Positions 9,281 through 17,117 of a stretch of DNA of 44,677 nt are shown in pieces. Origin of the DNA: Treponema sp. (GTDB taxonomy: Bacteria; Spirochaetota; Spirochaetia; Treponematales; Breznakiellaceae); assembly GCA_031288495.1 (NCBI GenBank), contig JAITRH010000199.1, forward strand, positions 1-44,677, in the 5' to 3' direction. Positions within the stretch are counted from its first letter, which is position 1. Every line of letters starts with the position of its first letter. Position numbers and translations under genes: made by a program. The notes below the pieces were generated by a model. The model ran no database searches. It was not told the DNA's origin and was given only the letters and a program-made list of their open reading frames with translations.

Positions 9281-10192
9281 CTAAAAACCGCCGGCATACC
9301 CCGCCTTCTTGAGCGCGTCCCGGGACGCGAGGCTGACTTTGGAGCTGCCTTCGAAAACGTCGTAACCCCAGCCGCGCTCAATGGGCGCGATGTTCACCGT
9401 TACAAGGCTCTCACAGCCGCTAAACGCCTGCCCGCCAATCTCCGTAACGCTCTCCGGTATAGTAACGGACGCAAGGCTCCTACAGCCTCTAAATGCCTGC
9501 CCGCCAATCTCCGTAACGCCCTCCGGTATGGTAACGGACGCAAGGCTCCTACAGTCAGCAAACGCCATCGCGCCAATTACCGTAACGCCCTCCGGTATGG
9601 TAACGGACGCAAGGCTCTCACAGCCAGCAAACGCCATCGCGCCAATTATCGTAACACCCTCCGGTATGGTAACGGACGCAAGGCTCCTACAGCCCTGAAA
9701 CGCCCCCCTGCCAATTACCGTAACGCCCTCCGGTATGGTAACGGACGCAAGGCTCTCACAGTCACTAAACACCCATTCGCCAATCGCCGTAACGCCCTCC
9801 GGTATGGTAACGGACGCAAGGCTCCCGCAACCACTAAACGCCAACTCGCCAATCGCCGTAACGCCCTCCGGTATGACGACGGATACAAGGCTCCCGCAGC
9901 CCCAAAACGCCCGCGCGCCAATCACCGTAACGCCCTCCGGTATGGTAACGGACGCAAGGCTCCTACAGTCTCTAAACGCCATCCCGCCAATCTCCCGGAC
10001 AGGGAAGCCCTGTATGTCCGCCGGAATGACCACCGCGGCGCTTTTCCCCACATACCTCGTGATAACCACGCCGTCTCCGGCGGCGTTAAGATCCACCTCG
10101 AAGTCGCTTTCCGGGTTTGGCTTGGTTTGCCCATACCCCGCCAGCGCCGCCAGCATACAAGCGGCGATCAAACACAGGCTCTTTTTCTTCAT
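9281..10192 (-). CDS. Exported leucine-rich-repeat (BspA-like, LRR_5) protein
   Basis: After a Lys-rich start and hydrophobic stretch (MKKKSLCLIAACMLAALAG, signal peptide with no clear lipobox Cys), the protein has nine 23-residue repeats of the type SLASVTIPEGVTVIGxxAFxxC. This is the treponemal/BspA LRR_5 family of surface or periplasmic proteins, often linked to adhesion or protein binding. The repeats are nearly identical at DNA level (69-bp units); variation concentrates at the two residues before AF and the two after it. The ORF track opens at 10255, but the ATG at 10192 follows AAAGGAG, so it is preferred. An extended -10 promoter lies upstream. The ligand is unknown. Confidence 0.85.
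   Translation of the reverse strand: MKKKSLCLIAACMLAALAGYGQTKPNPESDFEVDLNAAGDGVVITRYVGKSAAVVIPADIQGFPVREIGGMAFRDCRSLASVTIPEGVTVIGARAFWGCGSLVSVVIPEGVTAIGELAFSGCGSLASVTIPEGVTAIGEWVFSDCESLASVTIPEGVTVIGRGAFQGCRSLASVTIPEGVTIIGAMAFAGCESLASVTIPEGVTVIGAMAFADCRSLASVTIPEGVTEIGGQAFRGCRSLASVTIPESVTEIGGQAFSGCESLVTVNIAPIERGWGYDVFEGSSKVSLASRDALKKAGYAGGF
9381..9995. repeat. 69-bp tandem coding repeats of the LRR gene
   Basis: About nine in-frame 69-bp units sharing long identical blocks such as GTAACGCCCTCCGGTATGGT. Near-identity suggests recent expansion or gene conversion; copy number may differ between strains. Confidence 0.85.
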
Positions 10193-10229
10193 CTTTTTAC
10201 TCCTTTTCATAAAAATCATACATATGAAC

Positions 10230-10238
10230 ATTATAACA
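10230..10238 (-). promoter_or_regulatory. Extended -10 promoter of the LRR gene
   Basis: The minus strand reads TGTTATAAT, a perfect TATAAT with an upstream TG, 38 nt before the ATG at 10192. No -35 match is visible, as is usual for extended -10 promoters. It lies inside the 3' extension of the neighbouring ORF, supporting the view that that gene originally ended upstream. Confidence 0.55.
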
Positions 10239-11235
10239 CGCGCGGCGTCCCGCACAGGCTAACCCGCAAACAATGAGCGGTGAACGAAAGCGTCCGCGGA
10301 GTGCGGGCCAAGCCTGCGGGCTTTAGCCCGGCCCTGATTATTATAATCGCGGTATCCGCGGACGTCTCATGGAATGAGCGCGGAGGAAAGCTCCCCCCCC
10401 ACGGGCCTTTCTTCCCGTCGTTCTCTAGCTGAACGGCGAAATACGCGGTCTTCCCGCTGTCCCCGTAGTTAAACTCAAGCACGTCCTTTTTGCGCTTGGT
10501 AAAAAAAGACATGCGGAGTTCTTCCGGGTTCGCGGGCGGCGTTTCCCCGGGCGCGGCGACGCTGTACCACACGCGGTAGCCCTTGTTCGCGGGGTCTCCG
10601 GGGCTGCCGGTTACATAGATCAGCGTTATCCCCAGTTCATGCCGCCCCACAAGAAAGGTTTCCACCGTTACCTGGGTCGTGGGCGCCCCGCTTGGCGTGG
10701 AAATGACGTCGTGGGGCTTGAGCTCAAGGGCAATGTAGTCCGCGTCCGTGAGGGGCGGGGAGAGGAAATACCGCCGCTTGAAGTCCCGCATGAACGCGGC
10801 GGCGCTTTCTCTGTACGCCGTATGGTCTAGCGATTTTAGGGTGAAGTCTTGAGACAATGAGCTGTTGTCTAAAGACTGCGGGGTGTTGTCTAAAGACAAT
10901 GGGTTGCTGTCTTGAGACAATGAGTTGCTGTCTAAAGACGACGGGTTATTGTCTAAAGACTGCGGAGTGAAGTCTTGAGACAATGGGTTGTTGTCTTTAG
11001 ACAATGAGTTGTTCTCTAAAGACAATGGGTTATTGTCTTTAGACAATGCCGTATTGTGGCGCAAGCCCAGGGTATTGTGCCGTTCCAAAGAGAAAATGTA
11101 ATTAAAAAGCGGGAATTGAGGTCTTAAGCGCTTGACATGCCGTCTTTTATATAAAGTATAGCTGTAAGCGGGCAATTCCGCTTTGCGGAATTGCCTCGGA
11201 GTTTTTCTTCGCAAAACGCCACAGACAGACGGCAT
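10231..11235 (-). CDS. Heptapeptide-repeat protein of a treponemal family, probably frameshifted at a C8/G8 tract
   Basis: Function unknown. Residues about 65-145 are heptads such as LSKDNNP, LSQDFTP and LSLDNTP encoded by 21-bp repeats. Residues about 150-275 form a globular domain (MRDFKRRYFL, SFFTKRKKDVLEF, TAYFAVQLEND) that I associate from memory with a multicopy family in termite-gut treponemes. That family usually ends in a GPW...SA.IP type tail. Here the tail GGSFPPRSFHE runs on into the next promoter, but a one-base gain or two-base loss in the G8 tract (10393-10400) would give GPWGELSSALIP or GPWGGELSSALIP with a stop at 10367-10369. The start is uncertain; the ATG at 11235 has no clear ribosome site. 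Either a phase-variable or a decayed gene. Confidence 0.5.
   Translation of the reverse strand: MPSVCGVLRRKTPRQFRKAELPAYSYTLYKRRHVKRLRPQFPLFNYIFSLERHNTLGLRHNTALSKDNNPLSLENNSLSKDNNPLSQDFTPQSLDNNPSSLDSNSLSQDSNPLSLDNTPQSLDNSSLSQDFTLKSLDHTAYRESAAAFMRDFKRRYFLSPPLTDADYIALELKPHDVISTPSGAPTTQVTVETFLVGRHELGITLIYVTGSPGDPANKGYRVWYSVAAPGETPPANPEELRMSFFTKRKKDVLEFNYGDSGKTAYFAVQLENDGKKGPWGGSFPPRSFHETSADTAIIIIRAGLKPAGLARTPRTLSFTAHCLRVSLCGTPRVL
10393..10400. other. Homopolymer tract (C8 on plus, G8 on minus strand)
   Basis: The longest G/C homopolymer noticed in the window, lying at the apparent frameshift of the heptad-repeat gene. Poly-G tracts drive phase variation in pathogenic treponemes; a sequencing error is also possible. 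Confidence 0.7.
10843..11052. repeat. Ten 21-bp tandem repeats with a conserved dyad
   Basis: Ten consecutive 21-bp units, with further degenerate units on both sides. Every unit but one (which reads CTC) keeps GTC-N4-GAC, and several extend to perfect dyads such as ATTGTCTTTAGACAAT. In RNA each unit can form a small stem with a four-base loop (TAAA, TTTA or TTGA on the plus strand). They encode the heptad repeats of the overlapping minus-strand ORF. Confidence 0.85.
11171..11195. repeat. Perfect 11-bp inverted repeat with 3-base loop
   Basis: GGCAATTCCGC and GCGGAATTGCC flank TTT. It is a strong hairpin on either strand near the 5' end of the heptad-repeat ORF, partly overlapping the 33-bp direct repeat. 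Confidence 0.7.
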
Positions 11236-11327
11236 GACCTGAAAGAGGACTTCGTAAAACGCCGAAGCCGGAGCGTTGGTACGGGTAACGCGGCATTGCC
11301 CCGGAGTGTTGCTTCACAAAAGGCCAC
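11190..11327. repeat. Pair of imperfect 33-bp direct repeats
   Basis: Copies at 11190-11222 and 11295-11327 differ at 5 of 33 positions (common block CGGAGT..TT.CTTC.CAAAA). They are separated by 105 bp start to start. No gene is evident between them. The rest of 11236-11573 contains only a possible 10-codon ORF (ATG at 11440, preceded by AGGAG) ahead of nifA. Confidence 0.6.
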
Positions 11328-11573
11328 CCGAGGCGGGCGGGGTGGAATCCTTTGTGGCCGTCGGCGTCAAAAGCATTGGAATAATATAAGCCCTCCGAAT
11401 ACTGTATGCAAGCGGGATTGAAGTAATGCTATAGGAGAAATGAGTACGGGAGCTTCCCTTGTATCGTTTTAGCTCCGTCTTTATCCGGTAAGCCCATACG
11501 AAGGGCTACCCTGTAGCCTGCCGCCCTCCCCAAACCGGTGGAAGCTCGGGGTAAAACCGAGTATCATGGTTCC

Positions 11574-13214
11574 ATGAACGGAGTGTTGGAAAGTGAGGTA
11601 TCGCAAGCCTCCACTGAGGAGTGGGAACGGGCGGAATTGGAATTACTCTTTGATATAGCCCGAACCTTTGATAAGTATGTGGAACTGCGGAGCGCCTTAG
11701 GACCCCTCTTGAGCCTCCTTGAAATCCGGGCAGGCCTCACCTGGGGTATGGTAACCCTCTTGGATCGGTCCAGGGGGATATTAACAATAGAAGAAGCCTA
11801 TGGACTTTCCCCGGAAGAGAAGGAACGGGGCCGTTACCGGCTTGGAGAAGGCTTGGTGGGCCGGGTGTTTGAATCGGGACAGGCGATTATGGTGCAGGAT
11901 CTCGCTCAGGAAACCCGTTTTCTTAACCGGGCCAAGAACCGGACCAGGGCGGATATGGAGGGGCTCAGCTATTACTGTGTCCCCATCAAGTCCTATGGAG
12001 GGGTTATCGGCACCCTCAGCGCGGAACGCCGCATTCAGCATGATTCCTGCCATGAACGTTTAGAGATGCAGATGCGGAAGGATCGGGCCTTACTGGAGAA
12101 AGTCTCCGCTATCATCGCAGATTCAGCGAAGCTCCGGGAGCGGATTTTGGAAGAGCAGTTCCGGTGCCGGGAAGTTCAGGGGGATTCTCCGGGAGCGTCC
12201 TATTGCTCCGGCGATAGGTTCAGTCCTCAAGGCCGGGGTGGCCGGATCGTGAAAGGGAGCGCCATCATGGGGACGAGTAAGGCCATGCGGGGGGTTTACG
12301 AGATGCTCACCCAGGTGGCTCCCAGCGACGCCACGGTACTTATCACCGGGGAGAGCGGTACCGGTAAGGAACTGGTGGCGGTGGAGTTACACCGGCTTTC
12401 AAAGCGGGCCGGAGCGGCGCTGGTGAAGATAAACTGTGCGGCCCTGCCGGAATCAATTATTGAAAGTGAACTCTTTGGGCATGAAAAAGGGGCCTTTACC
12501 GGAGCCACCAGTCAACGCAAGGGCCGGTTTGAGCTGGCCCATCAGGGGACGATTTTTCTGGATGAAATCGGGGAGCTGCCGCCTCAGATCCAGGTAAAAC
12601 TCCTGCGGGTCCTGCAAGAACGGGAACTGGAACGGGTCGGCGGCACTGCTACCATCAAGGTCAATGTCCGGCTCATTGCGGCAACCAATAGGAATTTGGA
12701 GAAAGCGGTTACCGAGGGCCGGTTTCGGGAAGATCTGTACTACCGGCTCAATGTATTCCCCTTGCAGGTCCCCCCCTTACGGGAACGGAAGAGCGACATC
12801 GTCCTTTTAGCGGATCATTTTGCGGAAAAATACGCGGAAAAGAACGGTAAGCTCATCAAGCGGATATCCACTCCGGCGCTGGATTTACTCACCAGTTATT
12901 CCTGGCCCGGTAATGTCCGGGAATTGGAGAACTGTATCGAACGGGCGGTGATCCTTTCTAACGACAGGGTGATCCATGCCTATAACCTGCCTCCGAGTCT
13001 CCAATCCGCGGTTTCCACCAAAACCGAACCTATTACGACCCTGGAAGCGGCTCTTTCCCGGCTTGAAAAGGAACTCATCATCGAGGCGCTGAAGATCAGC
13101 GAAGGTAATATGGCGGCGGCAGCCCGCCGTCTGGGTATCACGGAACGGCAGATGGGGCTGCGGGTCCGCCATTACGGCATTAACTGGCGGCTCTACAGAT
13201 CCATAAAAATGTAA
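11574..13214 (+). CDS. nifA: NifA-like sigma-54-dependent transcriptional activator
   Basis: Domain order: N-terminal GAF (about residues 30-180), AAA+ ATPase (about 230-465; GESGTGKE Walker [11 protein letters not shown] sigma-54 contact loop, FLDEIGELP Walker [17 protein letters not shown]) and a C-terminal Fis-type helix-turn-helix ([18 protein letters not shown]). NifA proteins share this order and activate nif promoters with sigma-54 RNA polymerase. The Cys-rich interdomain linker of oxygen-sensitive rhizobial NifA is absent. The ORF opens at GTG 11538, but the ATG at 11574 seems likelier; neither has a strong ribosome site. Transcribed away from the nif operon, with two accessory genes between. 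NifA is inferred from context and the C-terminus; another enhancer-binding protein is possible. Confidence 0.8.
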   Translation: MNGVLESEVSQASTEEWERAELELLFDIARTFDKYVELRSALGPLLSLLEIRAGLTWGMVTLLDRSRGILTIEEAYGLSPEEKERGRYRLGEGLVGRVFESGQAIMVQDLAQETRFLNRAKNRTRADMEGLSYYCVPIKSYGGVIGTLSAERRIQHDSCHERLEMQMRKDRALLEKVSAIIADSAKLRERILEEQFRCREVQGDSPGASYCSGDRFSPQGRGGRIVKGSAIMGTSKAMRGVYEMLTQVAPSDATVLITGESGTGKELVAVELHRLSKRAGAALVKINCAALPESIIESELFGHEKGAFTGATSQRKGRFELAHQGTIFLDEIGELPPQIQVKLLRVLQERELERVGGTATIKVNVRLIAATNRNLEKAVTEGRFREDLYYRLNVFPLQVPPLRERKSDIVLLADHFAEKYAEKNGKLIKRISTPALDLLTSYSWPGNVRELENCIERAVILSNDRVIHAYNLPPSLQSAVSTKTEPITTLEAALSRLEKELIIEALKISEGNMAAAARRLGITERQMGLRVRHYGINWRLYRSIKM

Positions 13215-13258
13215 CATCCTCATCGCCCCTGCCAAAAGTCCCCGGCTTCATAGTGAAG

Positions 13259-13303
13259 ATGAGAGCCACGCCGCTTGCAGCCCTGAAGAGGAGACGCTCT
13301 CAT
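13259..13303 (+). terminator. Possible terminator downstream of nifA
   Basis: ATGAGAGC (13259-13266) pairs with GCTCTCAT (13296-13303), followed by TTTTCCCTT. The loop is long (29 bases), so support is weak. It lies between the convergent nifA and carB genes. Confidence 0.3.
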
Positions 13304-13404
13304 TTTCCCTTAACCCTTAAGCCCATGAGAAAGGGTATACCCCCTACAAACAGGGCACAGGTCCCTGCGGCACAAACCTTTCACGGCGGTTCATGGAACG
13401 CACC

Positions 13405-16400
13405 TTACCGGTACTCCTCCCAGGGCTTTAGCTCCAGCCCTTTCTCCCGCTGGTACTCAAGGGCATCAATAAACTCCTTGGCCACCTTGATGTTGGTGAA
13501 CAGGGGAATGTCAAAGTCCACGGCCATTCGGCGGATGAGGTAATTGTTCTTAAGCTCCGTCTCCCGGTTGTTCTTGGGTACATTGATGATCATGTCAATC
13601 TTCCGGCTCTTGATAAAGTCCGCAATGTTCGGCTCCTTGGACTCGAGGGGCCAGTGGAGGGGGGTAACCGCCATGCCATGGGAACCGAGGAATTGCGCCG
13701 TGCCCCGGGAGGCGTACAGTGCATACCCCATGGCAATGAGCTTCCGGGCGGAATCCACAAAGTCCGCCTTATCCCCAATAGGCCCGGTGGAAAGGAGGAT
13801 CCCCTTCTTGGGAATCCGGTACCCCACCGAGAGCAGGGCTTTGAGAAAGGCGTCGTGGAGTTCCGTCCCTATACAACCCACTTCCCCGGTAGAGGCCATC
13901 TCAACTCCCGAGACCGGATCAACCCCGTGGAGCCGGGAAAAGCTGAACTGCGCCGCCTTGACCCCAACCCATTCCAAGTCCAGAGCCGAAGCAGGGGCCG
14001 TTTGTACGGGTTCGTCCAGCATAGCCTTAACCGCCATCTCGATCATGTTCACTCGGCTTACCTTTGAGCAGAAGGGGAAACTCCGGCTGGCCCGGAGATT
14101 GCACTCGATCACTTGGACCCGGTTCCGCTGGGCCAGAAACTGGATGTTGAACGGCCCGGTTATGTCCAGAGCTTTGGCAATATGGGAACTGATCTTGTGG
14201 ATCTTCCGAATGGTCTCAATGTAAAGCCGCTGCGCCGGGAGCACCACCGTAGCGTCCCCCGAATGGACCCCGGCGTTTTCAATGTGTTCGGTGATGGCGT
14301 GGAAGAGAATTTCCCCCCGTTTTGCTACTGCATCAATTTCGATTTCTTTGGAATTATCCACGAACTTGGAGATCACCACCGGATGCTCGGCAGAGACATC
14401 CGTGGCCAGGTTCAAGAAGGTTTCAAGGCTCCCGTCATCCCAGGCCACGTTCATGGCAGCCCCGGAGAGCACGTAACTGGGCCGAATGAGTACGGGGTAT
14501 CCTACGGTTCGGGCAAAGGCCTTCGCAGAAGGCAAGTCGGTAAGCTCTTTCCATGGGGGTTGTTCGATCTTGAGATCATCCAAGAGCGCGGAGAATTTGT
14601 ACCGATCCTCTGCCATGTCAATGGATTGAGGGGTGGTTCCATAGATGAGGACTCCTGCATGGTAAAGTTTCGTAGCTAAGTTATTGGGAATCTGTCCCCC
14701 CATCGAGAGGATGATGCCCTCGGGACGTTCCCGTTCATATATATCCAGAATCCGTTCCAGGGTAAGCTCCTCAAAATAGAGCCGGTCGCATACATCGTAA
14801 TCGGTGGAGACGGTTTCAGGGTTGCAGTTCACCATGATGGTGTAACGGCCCAGCTTCCGGGCGGTTTCCACGGCGTTGACACAACACCAGTCGAATTCCA
14901 CGCTACTCCCGATCCGGTACGCCCCGGAACCCAGGACCATCACCCCCCGGCCGGCAGGGGCCGCATCATCCCGGGAACCGCTTCCCAGCCCTGCATTCCC
15001 ATAGGTCATATAGAGGTAATTGGTTTTGGCAGGATATTCCGCAGCCAGGGTATCGATTTGTTTGATCTGGGGCCGCAGGCGGTAATCTTCCCGGAGCGCC
15101 CGGATCTGCGCCTCTGAAAAGCCCGCCAGGGCGCCGATTCGGGCATCGGAAAAGCCCATGCGTTTTGCCTTAGCCAGCATCTCCACGGGAATAGTATGCC
15201 TAGAGGGTATGGATGAGCTCTGCAGCTCGGGCTCGGGAACTGCTTCCCCAGGGTGTTTCAGGGCTCTCAGGGCCTTTTCGGTTTCGAGGACCCGGGCGAT
15301 TTTGGCGAGGAACCACCGGTCGATCTTGGTAAGCCGGTGGATCCGGTCTATGGACCAGCCTTCCGCAAGGGCCCGGTAGATGACAAAGATCCGCCGGTCC
15401 GTTGGCTTAGTCAGGGCGTCCTGGATTTTCCCGGATTCAATCCCGCAGAGGCTGTCCTCACCGGCAAGCCCCGGCGCGCCGATGCCGGTCATACGCAGGG
15501 CCTTCTGGAGGGCCTCTTCAAAGCTCCGGCCTATGGACATGACCTCCCCCACGGACTTCATCTCCGAACCGATACGGGTTTCCACATGCTTGAACTTGGT
15601 AAGGTCCCAGCGGGGCACTTTCACCACACAGTAATCCAAGGCAGGCTCGAAACAAGAGCCCGTTACCCGGGTGATACGATTCTCAATCTCCGCAAGGGAG
15701 AAACCCAGGGCGAGTTTGGCCGCCACAAAGGCCAAGGGGTAGCCGGTGGCCTTGGAAGCCAGGGCGGAACTCCGGGAAAGCCGGGCGTTTACTTCGATAA
15801 TGCGGTAATCCTCTGAGGCGGGATCCAGGGCGTATTGGATATTACACTCCCCTACGATCCCCAGGTGGCGGATCACCTTAAGGGCAATACCCCTGAGTTT
15901 GTGGTATTCCGAGTCCGTAAGGGTTTGAGAAGGGGCCACCACAATACTTTCCCCGGTATGGATGCCCAAGGGATCGAAGTTCTCCATATTACAGACCGTG
16001 ATGCAGTTGTTATATACATCCCGGACCACCTCGTATTCGATCTCCTTCCAGCCTCCGAGCCATTCTTCCACCAGGATTTGAGGGGCCTGGGAAAAAGCCC
16101 GGTCGCAGCGCCCCAGGAGAGCTTCTTCATTGCGGCAGATCCCTGAACCTGCTCCGCCCAGGGCAAAGGCCGCCCGGACCATCAGGGGATAGCCGATTTC
16201 CCGGGCCGCGGCTGCGGCCTCTTGAGTACTGGTAACCGCGATGCTTCGAGGGCTTTTAACGTGGATTTCGTTCAAACGGTTTACAAAGCGTTCCCGGTCT
16301 TCGGTGTCTTCAATGGCTGCAATCGGGGTACCCAGGACTTTGACCCCGTAGCGCTCCAGCAGCCCTTCCCGGGCCAGAGCAACTCCGCAGTTAAGGGCGG

Positions 16401-16677
16401 TTTGACCGCCAAAGGCTAAAAGGAGGCTGTCCACCTGCTCCTTCTCGATTACCGGTCCCACATATTCGGGACTCAGCGGGAGAAAATAGGTGGCATCTGC
16501 CATACCCTCGCTGGTTTGGATGGTGGCGATGTTGGGATTGATGAGGACCGTTTTGATGCCCTCTTCCCGTAGGGCCTTGAGGGCTTGGGAACCGGAATAG
16601 TCGAACTCCCCGGCCTGTCCGATTTTAAGACCCCCGGAACCGAGGACCAGGACCTTTTTTACCGTATCTTGTATCAT
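13405..16677 (-). CDS. carB: Carbamoyl phosphate synthase large subunit, Bacteroidetes/eukaryote-like type
   Basis: Synthesises carbamoyl phosphate from bicarbonate, ATP and ammonia supplied by CarA, for pyrimidines and arginine. Two homologous ATP-grasp halves are visible (LGSGGLKIGQAGEFDYSGSQ near the N-terminus; LGSGAYRIGSSVEFDWCCV near residue 620), followed by an MGS-like allosteric domain ending LKPWEEYR. The motifs LGTPIAAIEDTEDRERF, VKSVGEVMSIGR-like text and KQIDTLAAEYPAKTNYLY match what I recall of the CAD/CPS1 and Bacteroides proteins, and differ from E. coli (GGGPNRIGQGIEFDYCC). The ORF opens at 16761, but the ATG at 16677 (residue 29) has AAGGA upstream and begins the conserved sequence. 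It lies downstream of carA across a long repeat-bearing spacer. Confidence 0.93.
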   Translation of the reverse strand: MIQDTVKKVLVLGSGGLKIGQAGEFDYSGSQALKALREEGIKTVLINPNIATIQTSEGMADATYFLPLSPEYVGPVIEKEQVDSLLLAFGGQTALNCGVALAREGLLERYGVKVLGTPIAAIEDTEDRERFVNRLNEIHVKSPRSIAVTSTQEAAAAAREIGYPLMVRAAFALGGAGSGICRNEEALLGRCDRAFSQAPQILVEEWLGGWKEIEYEVVRDVYNNCITVCNMENFDPLGIHTGESIVVAPSQTLTDSEYHKLRGIALKVIRHLGIVGECNIQYALDPASEDYRIIEVNARLSRSSALASKATGYPLAFVAAKLALGFSLAEIENRITRVTGSCFEPALDYCVVKVPRWDLTKFKHVETRIGSEMKSVGEVMSIGRSFEEALQKALRMTGIGAPGLAGEDSLCGIESGKIQDALTKPTDRRIFVIYRALAEGWSIDRIHRLTKIDRWFLAKIARVLETEKALRALKHPGEAVPEPELQSSSIPSRHTIPVEMLAKAKRMGFSDARIGALAGFSEAQIRALREDYRLRPQIKQIDTLAAEYPAKTNYLYMTYGNAGLGSGSRDDAAPAGRGVMVLGSGAYRIGSSVEFDWCCVNAVETARKLGRYTIMVNCNPETVSTDYDVCDRLYFEELTLERILDIYERERPEGIILSMGGQIPNNLATKLYHAGVLIYGTTPQSIDMAEDRYKFSALLDDLKIEQPPWKELTDLPSAKAFARTVGYPVLIRPSYVLSGAAMNVAWDDGSLETFLNLATDVSAEHPVVISKFVDNSKEIEIDAVAKRGEILFHAITEHIENAGVHSGDATVVLPAQRLYIETIRKIHKISSHIAKALDITGPFNIQFLAQRNRVQVIECNLRASRSFPFCSKVSRVNMIEMAVKAMLDEPVQTAPASALDLEWVGVKAAQFSFSRLHGVDPVSGVEMASTGEVGCIGTELHDAFLKALLSVGYRIPKKGILLSTGPIGDKADFVDSARKLIAMGYALYASRGTAQFLGSHGMAVTPLHWPLESKEPNIADFIKSRKIDMIINVPKNNRETELKNNYLIRRMAVDFDIPLFTNIKVAKEFIDALEYQREKGLELKPWEEYR

Positions 16678-16712
16678 GGTATCCTTTTTTGGTGTATGGT
16701 ACTGGTTCTTAG

Positions 16713-16727
16713 GGGTTTTGAAAACCC
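16713..16727. promoter_or_regulatory. 15-bp palindrome in the carB leader
   Basis: GGGTTTT-G-AAAACCC, a perfect dyad 36 nt upstream of the chosen carB start. Possible operator or short hairpin; no known regulator motif was recognised. Confidence 0.35.
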
Positions 16728-16848
16728 GTAAGCGATTATGGTCAGGATAAACGCATAGCACCCTTCCGGATGCCCTCTCGGTACCTCATAGGGGCTACAA
16801 TTTGATCTACAAAATTACCGGGGTCAGAAGGGAATTATTTCTGTTTGG

Positions 16849-16911
16849 AAGGAGCTTAATCCGGTTTGGAGGGAGCTTAATCCGGCTCGGAGGGGAAGTA
16901 TTGAGGCTTTG
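16849..16911. repeat. 21-bp tandem repeats in the carA-carB spacer
   Basis: Three units of 21 bp (GGAGCTTAATCCGG core in the first two, the third degenerate) directly abut the 42-bp array. Confidence 0.6.
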
Positions 16912-17036
16912 AGCAGAACCGGTTCTACCCGGAAAGGAACCATCGGGACTCCGAGCAGAACCGGTTCTACCCGGAAAGGAACCATCGGGACTCCGAACAG
17001 AACCGGTTCTATCCGGAAAGGAACCATCGGGACTCC
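16911..17036. repeat. Three 42-bp tandem repeats carrying a 12-bp palindrome
   Basis: Units at 16911-16952, 16953-16994 and 16995-17036 differ at only a few positions. Each contains the perfect palindrome AGAACCGGTTCT and a flanking CCCGG...CGGG pair (the third has TCCGG). The array lies in the 440-bp spacer between carA and carB. The small ORFs across it in both strands are products of the repeat. Confidence 0.85.
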
Positions 17037-17117
17037 GAACCCGGGCCCGGCAGGTGCAAAAAGCGGATGGCCCCGAGGGGTAAAACCGGTATAGCCGTGC
17101 AGGGGATGGAGCCCCTC

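Noticed and set aside
10843-11052. CRISPR array
   Set aside because: The units are direct tandem repeats with no unique spacers and no cas genes are present. The same applies to the 23-bp arrays.
16824-17094. Two small ORFs with 14-residue repeats in the carA-carB spacer
   Set aside because: They arise on both strands from the 42-bp repeat (a multiple of three), without ribosome sites or family similarity.
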